Source: Acinetobacter sp. ANC 4204 (GTDB taxonomy: Bacteria > Pseudomonadota > Gammaproteobacteria > Pseudomonadales > Moraxellaceae). From it: a DNA stretch of 64,000 bases. Numbering within the stretch: position 1 is the stretch's first letter; the number at the start of each line of letters is the position of its first letter. The stretch covers positions 174,866-238,865 of the forward strand of contig NZ_NEFZ01000006.1 in the NCBI RefSeq assembly GCF_002135205.1, read 5' to 3'. A model generated the notes under the pieces. The model was not told the origin of the DNA and searched no databases. It saw nothing but the letters and a program-made list of their open reading frames with translations. This document shows, piece by piece, positions 35,583 through 44,032 of this stretch. The position numbers were made by a program, and so were the translations under genes.

Positions 35583-36530
35583 ATGAGTTCTCAGCCAGAC
35601 TATCAACCCGGTGAATTTCAATGGTCTTTCCTGCAACCTAAATATTGGGGTATATGGATTGGTATTGTATTCCTTATGATACTGGCAATTCTGCCTTGGG
35701 CAATTCAACACCGACTGGCCACCCTCTTAGGCAACCTCAGTTTTAAGTTTCTCAAATCGCGCCAAGACACCACCATTCGTAATCTCGAAGTCTGCTTTCC
35801 TGAATGGTCTACCCAAGAAGTGCGTGAAAATGCACGTTTAGTTTTTGTCGACCAAATGCTGGGCGTATTTGAAACGCTGAATGCATGGTATAGCCCAAAA
35901 TGGTTTACTGGTCGTGTCAGTATTGAAGGTTTAGAGCACATTGAAAAAGCACAAGCAGAAGGTAAAGGTGCGCTGCTTTTAGGGACCCATTCGACTTTGC
36001 TTGATGCAGGCGGTTACCTTTGTGCACAGTATTTTGAGCCAGATGTGGTCTATCGCCCACAAAATAATCTACTGTTGGATATGCTGATTTACCGCTGCCG
36101 TTCCACCATTTACGCAAACCAAATCGACCATGATGACATGCGCGGTTTGGTTCGCAACTTAAAAAATGGGCATGCCATTTGGTACAGTCCAGACCAAGAC
36201 TTTGGTTTAAAACAAGGCGTGATGGCACCCTTCTTTGGTGTTCCTGCAGCAACGGTTACGGCACATCGTCGCTTATTGAAAATGACCAAGGCTGCGGCTA
36301 TTCCATTGTATTTTTATCGTGATGGGGACATTCGAAACCCACACTATAAAGTGCTGATTGAACCTGCGGTCGAAAACCTACCTAGCGAAGACGAGCTGGA
36401 TGACGCAACGCGAGTGAATCAAATTATTGAAAATCAACTCCGCATTGCTCCGACTCAATATATGTGGTTTCACCGCCGCTTTAAAACGCGTCCAAAAGGT
36501 CATGAGAAGATTTATTCTAAGAAACGCTAA
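35583..36530 (+). CDS. lpxL: Lipid A biosynthesis acyltransferase LpxL
   Basis: A 315-residue inner-membrane enzyme that adds a secondary acyl chain to the lipid A precursor. The LpxL/LpxM family is shown by one N-terminal membrane helix, TTIRNLEVCFPEWS, and THSTLLDAGG, the HX4D catalytic pair. YRPQNNLLLDMLIYRCR, RGLVRNLKNGHAIWYSPDQDFG and QYMWFHRRFKTRPKG then align closely with E. coli LpxL. Length is near the usual 306-325. LpxL is preferred to LpxM because of the PDQDFG and HRRFKTRP context. It is single. Confidence 0.85.
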   Translation: MSSQPDYQPGEFQWSFLQPKYWGIWIGIVFLMILAILPWAIQHRLATLLGNLSFKFLKSRQDTTIRNLEVCFPEWSTQEVRENARLVFVDQMLGVFETLNAWYSPKWFTGRVSIEGLEHIEKAQAEGKGALLLGTHSTLLDAGGYLCAQYFEPDVVYRPQNNLLLDMLIYRCRSTIYANQIDHDDMRGLVRNLKNGHAIWYSPDQDFGLKQGVMAPFFGVPAATVTAHRRLLKMTKAAAIPLYFYRDGDIRNPHYKVLIEPAVENLPSEDELDDATRVNQIIENQLRIAPTQYMWFHRRFKTRPKGHEKIYSKKR

Positions 36531-36808
36531 ATATAAAAAGTCATCACCCGAGTTCTGCGTCCTGCAAAACTCGGGTACATGAGGTTGTGCTTTCAATGTT
36601 ATTCTTGTTTTATTCGGTGGCGTTCCATACCTACATCATATCCATGATGATTTCCATCAGCGTCAACTTCCATACTGGGATGATCCATTCCCGCTCCATG
36701 TGCTGATGAGCTTAGAATAAAGCCATACCGAGTGACTCACCATTCGTCAGGTTCCCAAATCCCTGTAAGCCATATCTTACACTGATGAAATCCAAGCACC
36801 TGATGTGT
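36531..36808. other. Interval with a fragmentary His/Met-rich frame
   Basis: No intact gene. On the minus strand a frame from 36739 down to 36599 has no start codon after the TGA at 36737. It reads natural-looking sequence (AHGAGMDHPSMEVDADGNHH and on to a stop at 36599). The frame is the same as the endonuclease frame, past its stop. It may be a decayed gene. Confidence 0.35.
36599..36736 (-). pseudogene. Possible remnant of a His/Met-rich protein gene
   Basis: Forty-five codons open at the 5' side only because of a TGA, ending at a TAA (36599-36601). Content is rich in His, Met and Asp (HGAGMDHPSMEVDADGNHHG), typical of metal-binding tails. The codons above the TGA in the same frame also read plausibly (IWLTGIWEPDEW). 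Without a start codon I treat it as a remnant; it may equally be chance. Confidence 0.25.
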
Positions 36809-37927
36809 TTATTGGTAATCTTTGGCAATTTCATCTGTAACCTGCTTACCTTCTCGTTCTGCTTTCTCAATTCCCTCTTCGATCGCCTCCTGCGCCTCTT
36901 GCTCATCGGCTTCGGTCTGTTCCAGCTCTTCTTGTACTTGCTCAAACACCCAACCTGTTTGCAGTACTACATATACGGGGAAATGATCTGAACCAATATG
37001 GGGTAAACGCTGCATCTGTACTAAAGCAAAATCCGTACTGTGGAAAACATGATCCAGTGACCAACGCAGTAAAGGATAGTCAGCATGAAACGTATTGACA
37101 AAGTGACGTCCAACTCGGGGGTCTAGCAGCCCACTAATCCGTTGAAAAAGGCGTGTGGTACGAGACCATGCCACGTCATTCAAATCCCCCATTACAATGC
37201 AACTCTCATCCAAATCTTTAATCTGATCACCAACAATCAACAATTCAGCATCACGTAAAGTGGAGTCTTTGGCTTCGGTCGGACTCGGTGGTTTCGGATG
37301 TAAGCAATATAGCTGTACTGGCTGACCTGACCTTAGAATGGCTGTGGCATGAATTGAAGGAATTTCATCGCTCAAAATAAACTTAACGTCAATATTTTCA
37401 AGCACTAAACGACTATATAAGTGCATGCCATACAAGTTATCCAAAGGCACTGCAACCCGATAAGGATAGTCATTTTCCAGTTCACCCAAAGCTTGTTCCC
37501 AATGTCCATCTGACTCTAAAGTCAAAATCAAGTCAGGTTGATGCTGATGAATCTGTTGCAGTAATAAATGGTATTGGGTATTGGGCGTCAGTACATTCGA
37601 TACGATTAAAGAAATCTGGCGTTCTGGCTGTAACTCTGTTTTGGCAACCGTTTTAACCTGCTTTTTCCATACAAAGGTATAAGGCAACACCATTTTGAGT
37701 TGATACGCCACTGCCGCAATTAATCCCAGAAAAATGACTTCACGTACCCAATCCCAAGGTGCATCCCAAAGCAACATCAAAATAAATGCAATCAGTCCCA
37801 ATACCAAAATCTGGAGCCGTGGAAAATCTGCACCACGAAACCACCATTCATCACGTGGAATCAGTGACCAGAAGCTTAACCAAATCACAATACATGCCAG
37901 CAACTCAACCCAGATCATAAGCAACAA
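36809..37927 (-). CDS. Membrane-anchored endonuclease/exonuclease/phosphatase-family protein
   Basis: A 372-residue protein. Three N-terminal membrane helices (residues ~5-22, 38-55, 62-80) precede an EEP catalytic domain: LTLESDGHW (metal-binding Glu), LHPKPPSP (catalytic His), MGDLNDVAWS (G-D-x-N), WSLDHVFHS and GSDHFPVYV (the C-terminal DH). The fold covers DNases and phosphatases; the anchored form with this order is common and its substrate unknown. The C-terminus is a highly acidic tail (EEELEQTEADEQEAQEAIEE), possibly coiled-coil. It is divergent from asd. Confidence 0.85.
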   Translation of the reverse strand: MLLMIWVELLACIVIWLSFWSLIPRDEWWFRGADFPRLQILVLGLIAFILMLLWDAPWDWVREVIFLGLIAAVAYQLKMVLPYTFVWKKQVKTVAKTELQPERQISLIVSNVLTPNTQYHLLLQQIHQHQPDLILTLESDGHWEQALGELENDYPYRVAVPLDNLYGMHLYSRLVLENIDVKFILSDEIPSIHATAILRSGQPVQLYCLHPKPPSPTEAKDSTLRDAELLIVGDQIKDLDESCIVMGDLNDVAWSRTTRLFQRISGLLDPRVGRHFVNTFHADYPLLRWSLDHVFHSTDFALVQMQRLPHIGSDHFPVYVVLQTGWVFEQVQEELEQTEADEQEAQEAIEEGIEKAEREGKQVTDEIAKDYQ

Positions 37928-38034
37928 CTCTTATATTCTTAATTTTTTGTAGATTCATAAATTAATATCAATTTTGCATGTAACATAAACAAGATATATT
38001 GCACAATATAATTGCTGTTTTCATTGTGTAGTGC

Positions 38035-38062
38035 TTGCAGTTAAGCGCTCTTTTGATACACT
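38035..38062 (+). promoter_or_regulatory. Putative asd promoter
   Basis: TTGCAG (38035-38040), 16 bases, then TACACT (38057-38062) with TG one base upstream, an extended -10. It leaves a leader of about 35 bases before the ATG at 38104. Confidence 0.5.
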
Positions 38063-38103
38063 CGAATCCCCTTTTAATTTTTAACGCACCGAGGCAAAGT
38101 GAC

Positions 38104-39222
38104 ATGAAAGTAGGTCTGGTCGGTTGGCGCGGGATGGTTGGTTCCGTCCTTATGCAACGTATGGTTGAAGAGAATGATTTTGCTCATTTTGAGCCATTTT
38201 ACTTCTCTACCAGTAATGCTGGCGGTGAAGCGCCTGCGTTTGGCGGTAAAACTGCCCCAGCACTTATGGATGCATCAGACATTAACAGTCTGAAGCAAAT
38301 GGATGTCATTATTACCTGCCAAGGTGGCGACTATACCTCAGAAGTTTTCCCGAAGCTTAAAGCGGAAAACTGGACAGGCTATTGGATTGATGCGGCATCT
38401 ACACTGCGTATGGAAGATGAAGCCATCATCGTACTTGACCCTGTCAACATGAACGTAATTAAAGATGGTTTAGTGAACGGCACCAAAACATTCGTGGGCG
38501 GTAACTGTACTGTTTCACTGATGTTGATGGGCTTAGGTGGTTTATTCCAAAACAATTTAGTGGAATGGGCAACCTCGATGACTTATCAAGCAGCGTCAGG
38601 TGCTGGTGCGCAAAACATGCGTGAACTGATCTCTGGTATGGGCTATTTGTACAACAACACCAAAGATTTGTTAGATGACCCACGCTCTCCAATTCTAGAC
38701 ATCGACTCTAAAATTGCGGAATTACAACGTGGCGAAGGTTTCCCTTCTGCTAACTTTGGCGTGCCATTAGCAGGCTCACTCATTCCTTATATCGACAAAC
38801 AATTAGACAGCGGTCAGTCGAAAGAAGAATGGAAAGGTCAAGTTGAAACCAACAAGATCTTGGGCAACCAGCAAATCGTTCCGATTGACGGTCATTGTGT
38901 ACGTATTGGCGCGATGCGTTGTCACTCTCAAGCTTTAACCTTAAAGCTGAAGAAAGACGTGCCACTCGATGAAATCGAAGATATGTTACGTCGCGCGAAC
39001 CAATGGGCAAAAGTGGTTCCAAATACCCGTGAAGCATCTATGACTGACTTAACACCTGTAGCGGTAACAGGCACATTAACAGTTCCTGTTGGCCGTCTAC
39101 GTAAATTGAATATGGGCAAAGAGTACTTAGGTGCTTTCACTGTCGGCGATCAATTGCTTTGGGGAGCTGCAGAGCCCTTACGTCGTATGCTCCGCATCCT
39201 GATTGACTACAAAAATACTTAA
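38104..39222 (+). CDS. asd: Aspartate-semialdehyde dehydrogenase
   Basis: A 372-residue NADPH enzyme making aspartate semialdehyde for lysine, threonine, methionine and diaminopimelate. Seen: [18 protein letters not shown] (dinucleotide site), [17 protein letters not shown] with the catalytic Cys, [11 protein letters not shown], and [18 protein letters not shown] with the catalytic His. The frame extends upstream to 38035, but the ATG at 38104 with GAGG at 38090-38093 and the family N-terminus decide the start. The gene is followed by fimV, as in Pseudomonas, and the two are separated by a terminator. Confidence 0.97.
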   Translation: MKVGLVGWRGMVGSVLMQRMVEENDFAHFEPFYFSTSNAGGEAPAFGGKTAPALMDASDINSLKQMDVIITCQGGDYTSEVFPKLKAENWTGYWIDAASTLRMEDEAIIVLDPVNMNVIKDGLVNGTKTFVGGNCTVSLMLMGLGGLFQNNLVEWATSMTYQAASGAGAQNMRELISGMGYLYNNTKDLLDDPRSPILDIDSKIAELQRGEGFPSANFGVPLAGSLIPYIDKQLDSGQSKEEWKGQVETNKILGNQQIVPIDGHCVRIGAMRCHSQALTLKLKKDVPLDEIEDMLRRANQWAKVVPNTREASMTDLTPVAVTGTLTVPVGRLRKLNMGKEYLGAFTVGDQLLWGAAEPLRRMLRILIDYKNT

Positions 39223-39242
39223 GCATTTACCGCTAAAGTATT

Positions 39243-39272
39243 AAGCCGATCACACTTGATCGGCTTTTTTTT
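39243..39272 (+). terminator. Terminator of asd
   Basis: AAGCCGATCA (39243-39252) and TGATCGGCTT (39257-39266) around a CACT loop, then a long T tract. Confidence 0.93.
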
Positions 39273-39362
39273 GTAACCCCGATGTTAACGTTTTACAAAT
39301 AACACACAACTCGCTAATCTATAATTTTCGCTTTGCGATCTGTGACCGAGCTAAAGATTAAG

Positions 39363-40757
39363 ATGACCGTAAATAACAAATTAAAGATAGCCATTTTAGC
39401 CATTATTGCTTCGCAAAATGTGAATGCGATCACTGTCGATCCTATTCAAATTCAGTCTGCACCTGGGGAACTGTTATATGCAGAATTGAACTTTCACGAT
39501 GCCGATCCAAATACTCCCATTCAAGCCAGTCTAGCCAGCGCAGAAGATTTAATGTCTCTGGGTGTCATGCATCAGCCGCCCAGTAATCTGAACTTTTTTA
39601 CCCGTCGTACCAGTGCCAGTACAGGTGTGATTACAATTACCTCATCTCGCCCATTGACTGATGCAGAACTCAACATTGTGGTCAAAATCAAAGAAGGTAA
39701 TGCGGCACGACTGCAACATATTAAAACAGCCAATAAACGCTCGGCATCACTTCAAGCACGCGCAAATAATAATGAAAAAGCGTTAAAACCTATGGTGATC
39801 GTCAATGAAAAAGATATTGCGTTGAACTTACCAGTTAGCACACAGTTTAATAATTTAAAAACAGCAACAGTAGCAACGACAAGCAATACACCGTTGAAGC
39901 TCAATGGTCATACACCACCGAGCATGAGTACCACGACCACTACAACACCAACACAGGTCATCTCAACAGCTACGACACAAATCGCGACAATTGCACAAGC
40001 GCCAACCCAACACATTGAAACCACCACACAAAACAAGAAATCGTCAGATCCCTTGGTGCAAAAGTATGCCAACTCCCTTAAAAAAGCGGAAGCACCGATA
40101 GCAACACAAGCTAGCCCTCAACCTGTACCCAATTCAACTCAGGCATCAAGATCTGTACCATCTACAACTCAAACATCGAAAACGGTCACACCCAAAGCGG
40201 CTGAGACATCAAGCACGCCTGCCCACATTGTTCAATCCAATGAATCCTTATGGGGAATTGCATCGCGTATTGCCACAGAACAAAACCGTCCTGTTGGTGA
40301 AGTCATGCAACAAATTAAATCCAAGAATGAACATGCATTTATTCAGGGGGATGTCAACCGTTTACGACGTGGTGCAAATCTTAATTTAACGGGTCTACAA
40401 ACAGCAAAAACAGAGCAAAAAGTCTCCGTTTCTTCACTGCCAAAACATAGCTCACAGCAATCAGGCAAAGCCAAGTATCGCCTCAATCAAGCGGAAATGA
40501 GTTTGGTTGCAGAGAAAGAGCAAGATTCAAACAATGGTTCTGCCAAGAAGTCGACAGAAAAAAATCAAACATCGAACGAGTTGTCATTAAAAGTTATGAC
40601 ATCCCGTGAAAAAACCGTTAAATTACAGAGAAACGTAACGCAATTAGAACTGGCACTTAATCAGAAAGATCAGAGAATTCAATTACTAAACGCTCGTCTT
40701 GCACAATTGCAACAACAATTGAAAGCACAACAAACTGATAAAAAGCCAACACACTAA
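39363..40757 (+). CDS. FimV N-terminal half (secreted, LysM domain)
   Basis: A 464-residue protein. A signal peptide (LKIAILAIIASQNVNA) leads into the FimV N-terminal domain (ITVDPIQIQSAPGELLYAEL, then SLGVMHQPPSNLNFF). A Thr/Pro-rich linker follows, and then a LysM-type peptidoglycan-binding region, HIVQSNESLWGIASRIATEQ. A coiled coil (TSREKTVKLQRNVTQLELAL on to about residue 460) ends it. FimV organises type IV pili and polar systems in Pseudomonas. There it is one large protein with a membrane helix after the coiled coil; here the chain stops before that helix. Position after asd supports the identity. The start is the ATG at 39363, not the upstream codon at 39333. Confidence 0.8.
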   Translation: MTVNNKLKIAILAIIASQNVNAITVDPIQIQSAPGELLYAELNFHDADPNTPIQASLASAEDLMSLGVMHQPPSNLNFFTRRTSASTGVITITSSRPLTDAELNIVVKIKEGNAARLQHIKTANKRSASLQARANNNEKALKPMVIVNEKDIALNLPVSTQFNNLKTATVATTSNTPLKLNGHTPPSMSTTTTTTPTQVISTATTQIATIAQAPTQHIETTTQNKKSSDPLVQKYANSLKKAEAPIATQASPQPVPNSTQASRSVPSTTQTSKTVTPKAAETSSTPAHIVQSNESLWGIASRIATEQNRPVGEVMQQIKSKNEHAFIQGDVNRLRRGANLNLTGLQTAKTEQKVSVSSLPKHSSQQSGKAKYRLNQAEMSLVAEKEQDSNNGSAKKSTEKNQTSNELSLKVMTSREKTVKLQRNVTQLELALNQKDQRIQLLNARLAQLQQQLKAQQTDKKPTH

Positions 40758-40822
40758 AGTGTTATTTTGATTATTTGATTTTGGATGAACTTGCACAACG
40801 ACAAGTTCGAAAGGGGTAAAAC

Positions 40823-42118
40823 ATGCTGATTTATGTGATTCCATTTATCTTACTATTGGTTGTTGCCATAGTCTTAAAAAAGCGTGAGGCGAGTAAAGAA
40901 GCAGAGCCAAAAACTCAAAAAGCAGTGGCTGCAAAAAATAAAGCCAAAAAAACTAGCCCGTCTAAAAAAACACCTCAACAAACTCAAGTCGTTGAAGATG
41001 TGGTCACTAAAAAAGCCACAACACCTCTTGCAACCGATCTCCGCAATAAAATTGAAGGGCAAATTCGTGATCGCAATTTCTTTTCAGCTGAAGCGCAGAT
41101 TAACCAAGCATTAAATAAAGACAATTCACAACACGAATTATATTTACTGCTATTGGATATTCACTTACTACAAAAAGATGAATTTGCAATTAGCCAATTG
41201 CTGAATCATTTACGTTCTTTAGAGCTCGATGATATTTTAGCGCAAGCAGAATCCAAAAAATCGGATTACGACCAATTACATCAAAATAGCCGTGACACGA
41301 TCGAGTTTAAACCAACTGAAATTGCACCACCTGCACCAAAACCTGTAGAAACACCAAATACTGCTGATTTCGATGCACTAATGTCATCAGACAGCACAAC
41401 ACTACCTCCGGTACAAAGTATTACTGTTGAACCAGTTCAAGACATTAAACCACTAGATTTTGATACCTCAGCATTCACAACAACTCAACCCGAACCAGAA
41501 ACACGTATTGAAGTACCTACTTTAGAATTTGATACTTCCAGCCTAAGCACCATAGCAACTGAACCATCTCAACCAATTGGGGAAATTAAACCCCTTGATT
41601 TTGGTTCGTTGTCATTGGACCCCACCCCTGCTCAAACGGAACTTCCTACAGAAGATATCAAACCTTTAGATTTTTCGTTCAATCTCGATGCGCCTTCTAC
41701 AACAACTGAAGCTGAAACTTCGTTGATTGCGACACCAGACGAGCGTCCTGAATTTACATTTGATTTTTCAAACCAACCCACAACTGAAGCGACAACAGAT
41801 ATTTCTCCTGTTTCTTTCGACACTATTAGCCCAAATGCAGCAATAGTAGACGAAACACCTGCAGTTATTACGCCAAGCCTCAGTTTTAGTCTTGAGTCTA
41901 CGATACCTACCCATAAGACTGAAAGTGATCCTCTGGTACAATCTTTCCCTCAACTAAGCGAAGTTAACGAAATCCTCTTAAACTTTGAGTTAGCTGAGCA
42001 ATATATTCAATTGGGTGCTTTTGAAGCTGCACGTGAAATTCTGGCTGAACAAGAAGCAAACTACAGCGTTGAACAACGAGATCAAGCTGAACAATTGCTA
42101 GGTCGCATAGCATCCTAA
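40823..42118 (+). CDS. FimV C-terminal half (membrane anchor plus cytoplasmic domain)
   Basis: A 431-residue protein with one N-terminal helix (MLIYVIPFILLLVVAIVLKK) and a Lys-rich stretch. TPR-like helices follow (NFFSAEAQINQALNKDNSQH, residues ~85-140), then a long acidic linker with repeated IKPLDF-type motifs (residues 207-315). The final helical segment, LAEQYIQLGAFEAAREILAE (residues 390-409), resembles the conserved FimV C-terminus. AAGGGG at 40813-40818 gives it its own ribosome site. It follows the FimV N-terminal gene by 65 bases in another frame, so the two halves are separate proteins. Confidence 0.8.
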   Translation: MLIYVIPFILLLVVAIVLKKREASKEAEPKTQKAVAAKNKAKKTSPSKKTPQQTQVVEDVVTKKATTPLATDLRNKIEGQIRDRNFFSAEAQINQALNKDNSQHELYLLLLDIHLLQKDEFAISQLLNHLRSLELDDILAQAESKKSDYDQLHQNSRDTIEFKPTEIAPPAPKPVETPNTADFDALMSSDSTTLPPVQSITVEPVQDIKPLDFDTSAFTTTQPEPETRIEVPTLEFDTSSLSTIATEPSQPIGEIKPLDFGSLSLDPTPAQTELPTEDIKPLDFSFNLDAPSTTTEAETSLIATPDERPEFTFDFSNQPTTEATTDISPVSFDTISPNAAIVDETPAVITPSLSFSLESTIPTHKTESDPLVQSFPQLSEVNEILLNFELAEQYIQLGAFEAAREILAEQEANYSVEQRDQAEQLLGRIAS

Positions 42119-42136
42119 GTCATTTCGTTTTAAACT

Positions 42137-42164
42137 AAAGCAGTCATCACCGACTGCTTTTTTT
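42137..42164 (+). terminator. Terminator after the FimV C-terminal gene, abutting the next ATG
   Basis: AAAGCAGTC (42137-42145) and GACTGCTTT (42152-42160) with a six-base loop, then Ts to 42164. The asparaginase ATG begins three bases later at 42168, so this hairpin sits in its leader. Confidence 0.85.
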
Positions 42165-42167
42165 ATA

Positions 42168-43136
42168 ATGAAAAAAATTGCGCTTATTTATATGGGTGGA
42201 ACCTTTGGCTGTATTGGTGAACCTTTACAACCCATGCCTGCCGAAGACTTTATTCCCAAACTTACCCATGTCTTGCCGATTCATCTCGACATAGAATGTT
42301 TTGTTGCACCTGTCATTAAGGACAGTAGTGCATGCACAGCCGCTGATTGGTTATTGTTGATTCAACAGATCCAGCACTTACAGTTGCAACAGTTCCAACA
42401 TTTTGTCGTGATTCACGGCACAGACACCTTGAGCTATGCCAGCGCCGTGGCAGCACACTTTATCGCTGACTCAGCTCATGTGATTTTCACAGGTAGTCAG
42501 TACCCCTTACTCAATGTACAAGGAACTGACACCCGTGAATTTAGTGATGCCATCAACAATTTGAATTTTGCCTTAGATGCCGTAGTGAAATACCCTATCG
42601 GCGTTTATTTAGCATTCCATCAACATTTGTTTCACGCCCAAACCGCTATAAAACGACATACCACTGAACTAGATGCCTTTAGTGGTCTGCCTGCTGAACA
42701 ATCTATTTCGCACAATTTAAAAGCACATATTGTACAAACACGTGATGTAGAACAATCACAACAGTTCAACTGTCTTAATCTAATGATGCAACCTGTTGGC
42801 TTAGAACAGCAAATGCAGAACTTAAGAAACCTCTTAGTGGCCCCACCCCACTTTCTCATTTTACAAGGTTTTGGGACGGGTAATTTAGCCGTGAATGCCG
42901 AGTTGACTGCGCTTTTCGATGACCTTTATGCACAAGGCTGTGTTGTTATCTTAAGCACCCAAGTTCCTTTCGGCCGCACTGATCAGCGCTATGCCGTTGC
43001 CGCGTGGACAACCCAAGCCAAAATAATTGTCAGTGATTGCCTCGGGCATGCAGATCTGTATGCCAAAGCCCTCAAAATGTATTTACAATACCCCACCGCT
43101 GAAGCACGCTTCAGCCATTGGCATGATTTGGGTTAA
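42168..43136 (+). CDS. Type I L-asparaginase
   Basis: A 322-residue amidohydrolase converting asparagine to aspartate and ammonia. The two threonine active-site motifs are YMGGTFGCIG at the N-terminus and VVIHGTDTLSYAS around residue 82. FTGSQYPLLNVQGTD and DAINNLNFAL are also family features. No signal peptide is present, so it is the cytoplasmic type I (AnsA-like). The ATG immediately follows a terminator T tract, and no ribosome site is visible; the start may be leaderless. It lies between fimV and truA. Confidence 0.85.
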   Translation: MKKIALIYMGGTFGCIGEPLQPMPAEDFIPKLTHVLPIHLDIECFVAPVIKDSSACTAADWLLLIQQIQHLQLQQFQHFVVIHGTDTLSYASAVAAHFIADSAHVIFTGSQYPLLNVQGTDTREFSDAINNLNFALDAVVKYPIGVYLAFHQHLFHAQTAIKRHTTELDAFSGLPAEQSISHNLKAHIVQTRDVEQSQQFNCLNLMMQPVGLEQQMQNLRNLLVAPPHFLILQGFGTGNLAVNAELTALFDDLYAQGCVVILSTQVPFGRTDQRYAVAAWTTQAKIIVSDCLGHADLYAKALKMYLQYPTAEARFSHWHDLG

Positions 43137-43148
43137 TTTGAGGTACAT

Positions 43149-43946
43149 ATGCAACGTTTTGCGATCGGCATTGAATTTTGTGGGACACATTATCGTGGCT
43201 GGCAAACTCAGCAAACTGGCGTGATCAGCGTACAAGAGACGATTGAAAAGGTGCTTTCGAAAATTGCCAATGAACCGATTAGTCTACATGGTGCAGGCCG
43301 TACCGATGCTGGCGTTCATGCAACCAATATGGTGGCGCATTTTGATAGCTCCGCGCTTCGCTCCGAACGTAGCTGGCTAATGGGTAGCAATAGCCAACTA
43401 CCCAAAGATATCTCGATCCAATGGATCAAAGCAATGGATCAAGACTTTCATGCGCGCTTTAAAGCACAAGCACGTCGTTATCGTTATGTGGTCTATAACC
43501 ATCCGCAGCGACCTGCCCTGATGCATAAACAAGTCACGCATGCTTATTATGCACTAGATGTGGCGAAGATGATGCAAGCTGCGCAAAAGTTTGAAGGCAC
43601 GCATAACTTTGAAAGCTTTCGTGCTGCAGCATGCCAGTCTAATCAACCTGTACGCCATGTGAGCCATTGTCGCTTAATTCAACATGGTCCATATCTAGTG
43701 CTCGACATTCAGGCTGATGGCTTCTTACACCATATGGTCCGCAATATCATGGGCTGCTTACTAGAAATCGGGCAAGGTATGTATGAAGTCGAACATATTG
43801 AGGCTATTTTCGCAGCAGAAGACCGTAAAGCTGCTGGCATTACTGCGCCTCCTGATGGACTATATTTTATTCATGCCGACTATCCAGCACAGTTTGAATT
43901 ACCTAAACAGCCCCTTGGACCGCATTGGCTGAATATGCCAGAATAA
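43149..43946 (+). CDS. truA: tRNA pseudouridine synthase A
   Basis: A 265-residue enzyme modifying U38-U40 in tRNA anticodon arms. The catalytic region is GAGRTDAGVHATNMVAHFD with Asp53. Other TruA markers are FAIGIEFCGTHYRGWQTQQ, FHARFKAQARRYRYVVYN and GFLHHMVRNIMGCLLEIG. Only 12 bases separate it from the asparaginase gene, so the two are probably cotranscribed. FimV-TruA adjacency is conserved in Pseudomonas, with the asparaginase gene inserted here. Confidence 0.97.
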   Translation: MQRFAIGIEFCGTHYRGWQTQQTGVISVQETIEKVLSKIANEPISLHGAGRTDAGVHATNMVAHFDSSALRSERSWLMGSNSQLPKDISIQWIKAMDQDFHARFKAQARRYRYVVYNHPQRPALMHKQVTHAYYALDVAKMMQAAQKFEGTHNFESFRAAACQSNQPVRHVSHCRLIQHGPYLVLDIQADGFLHHMVRNIMGCLLEIGQGMYEVEHIEAIFAAEDRKAAGITAPPDGLYFIHADYPAQFELPKQPLGPHWLNMPE

Positions 43947-44032
43947 TTTATTTTTCAATCTCTCCCTAGTCACTCCTTTTTCAAAGGACATGAGACTCCT
44001 CCCTTGATAAAAGGGAACTTAGGAAGAATTGT

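Noticed and set aside
40757..40823. FimV split as a simple sequencing frameshift
   Set aside because: The two frames are separated by 65 bases with a stop and a strong ribosome site before the second ATG, so a single-base error would not join them.
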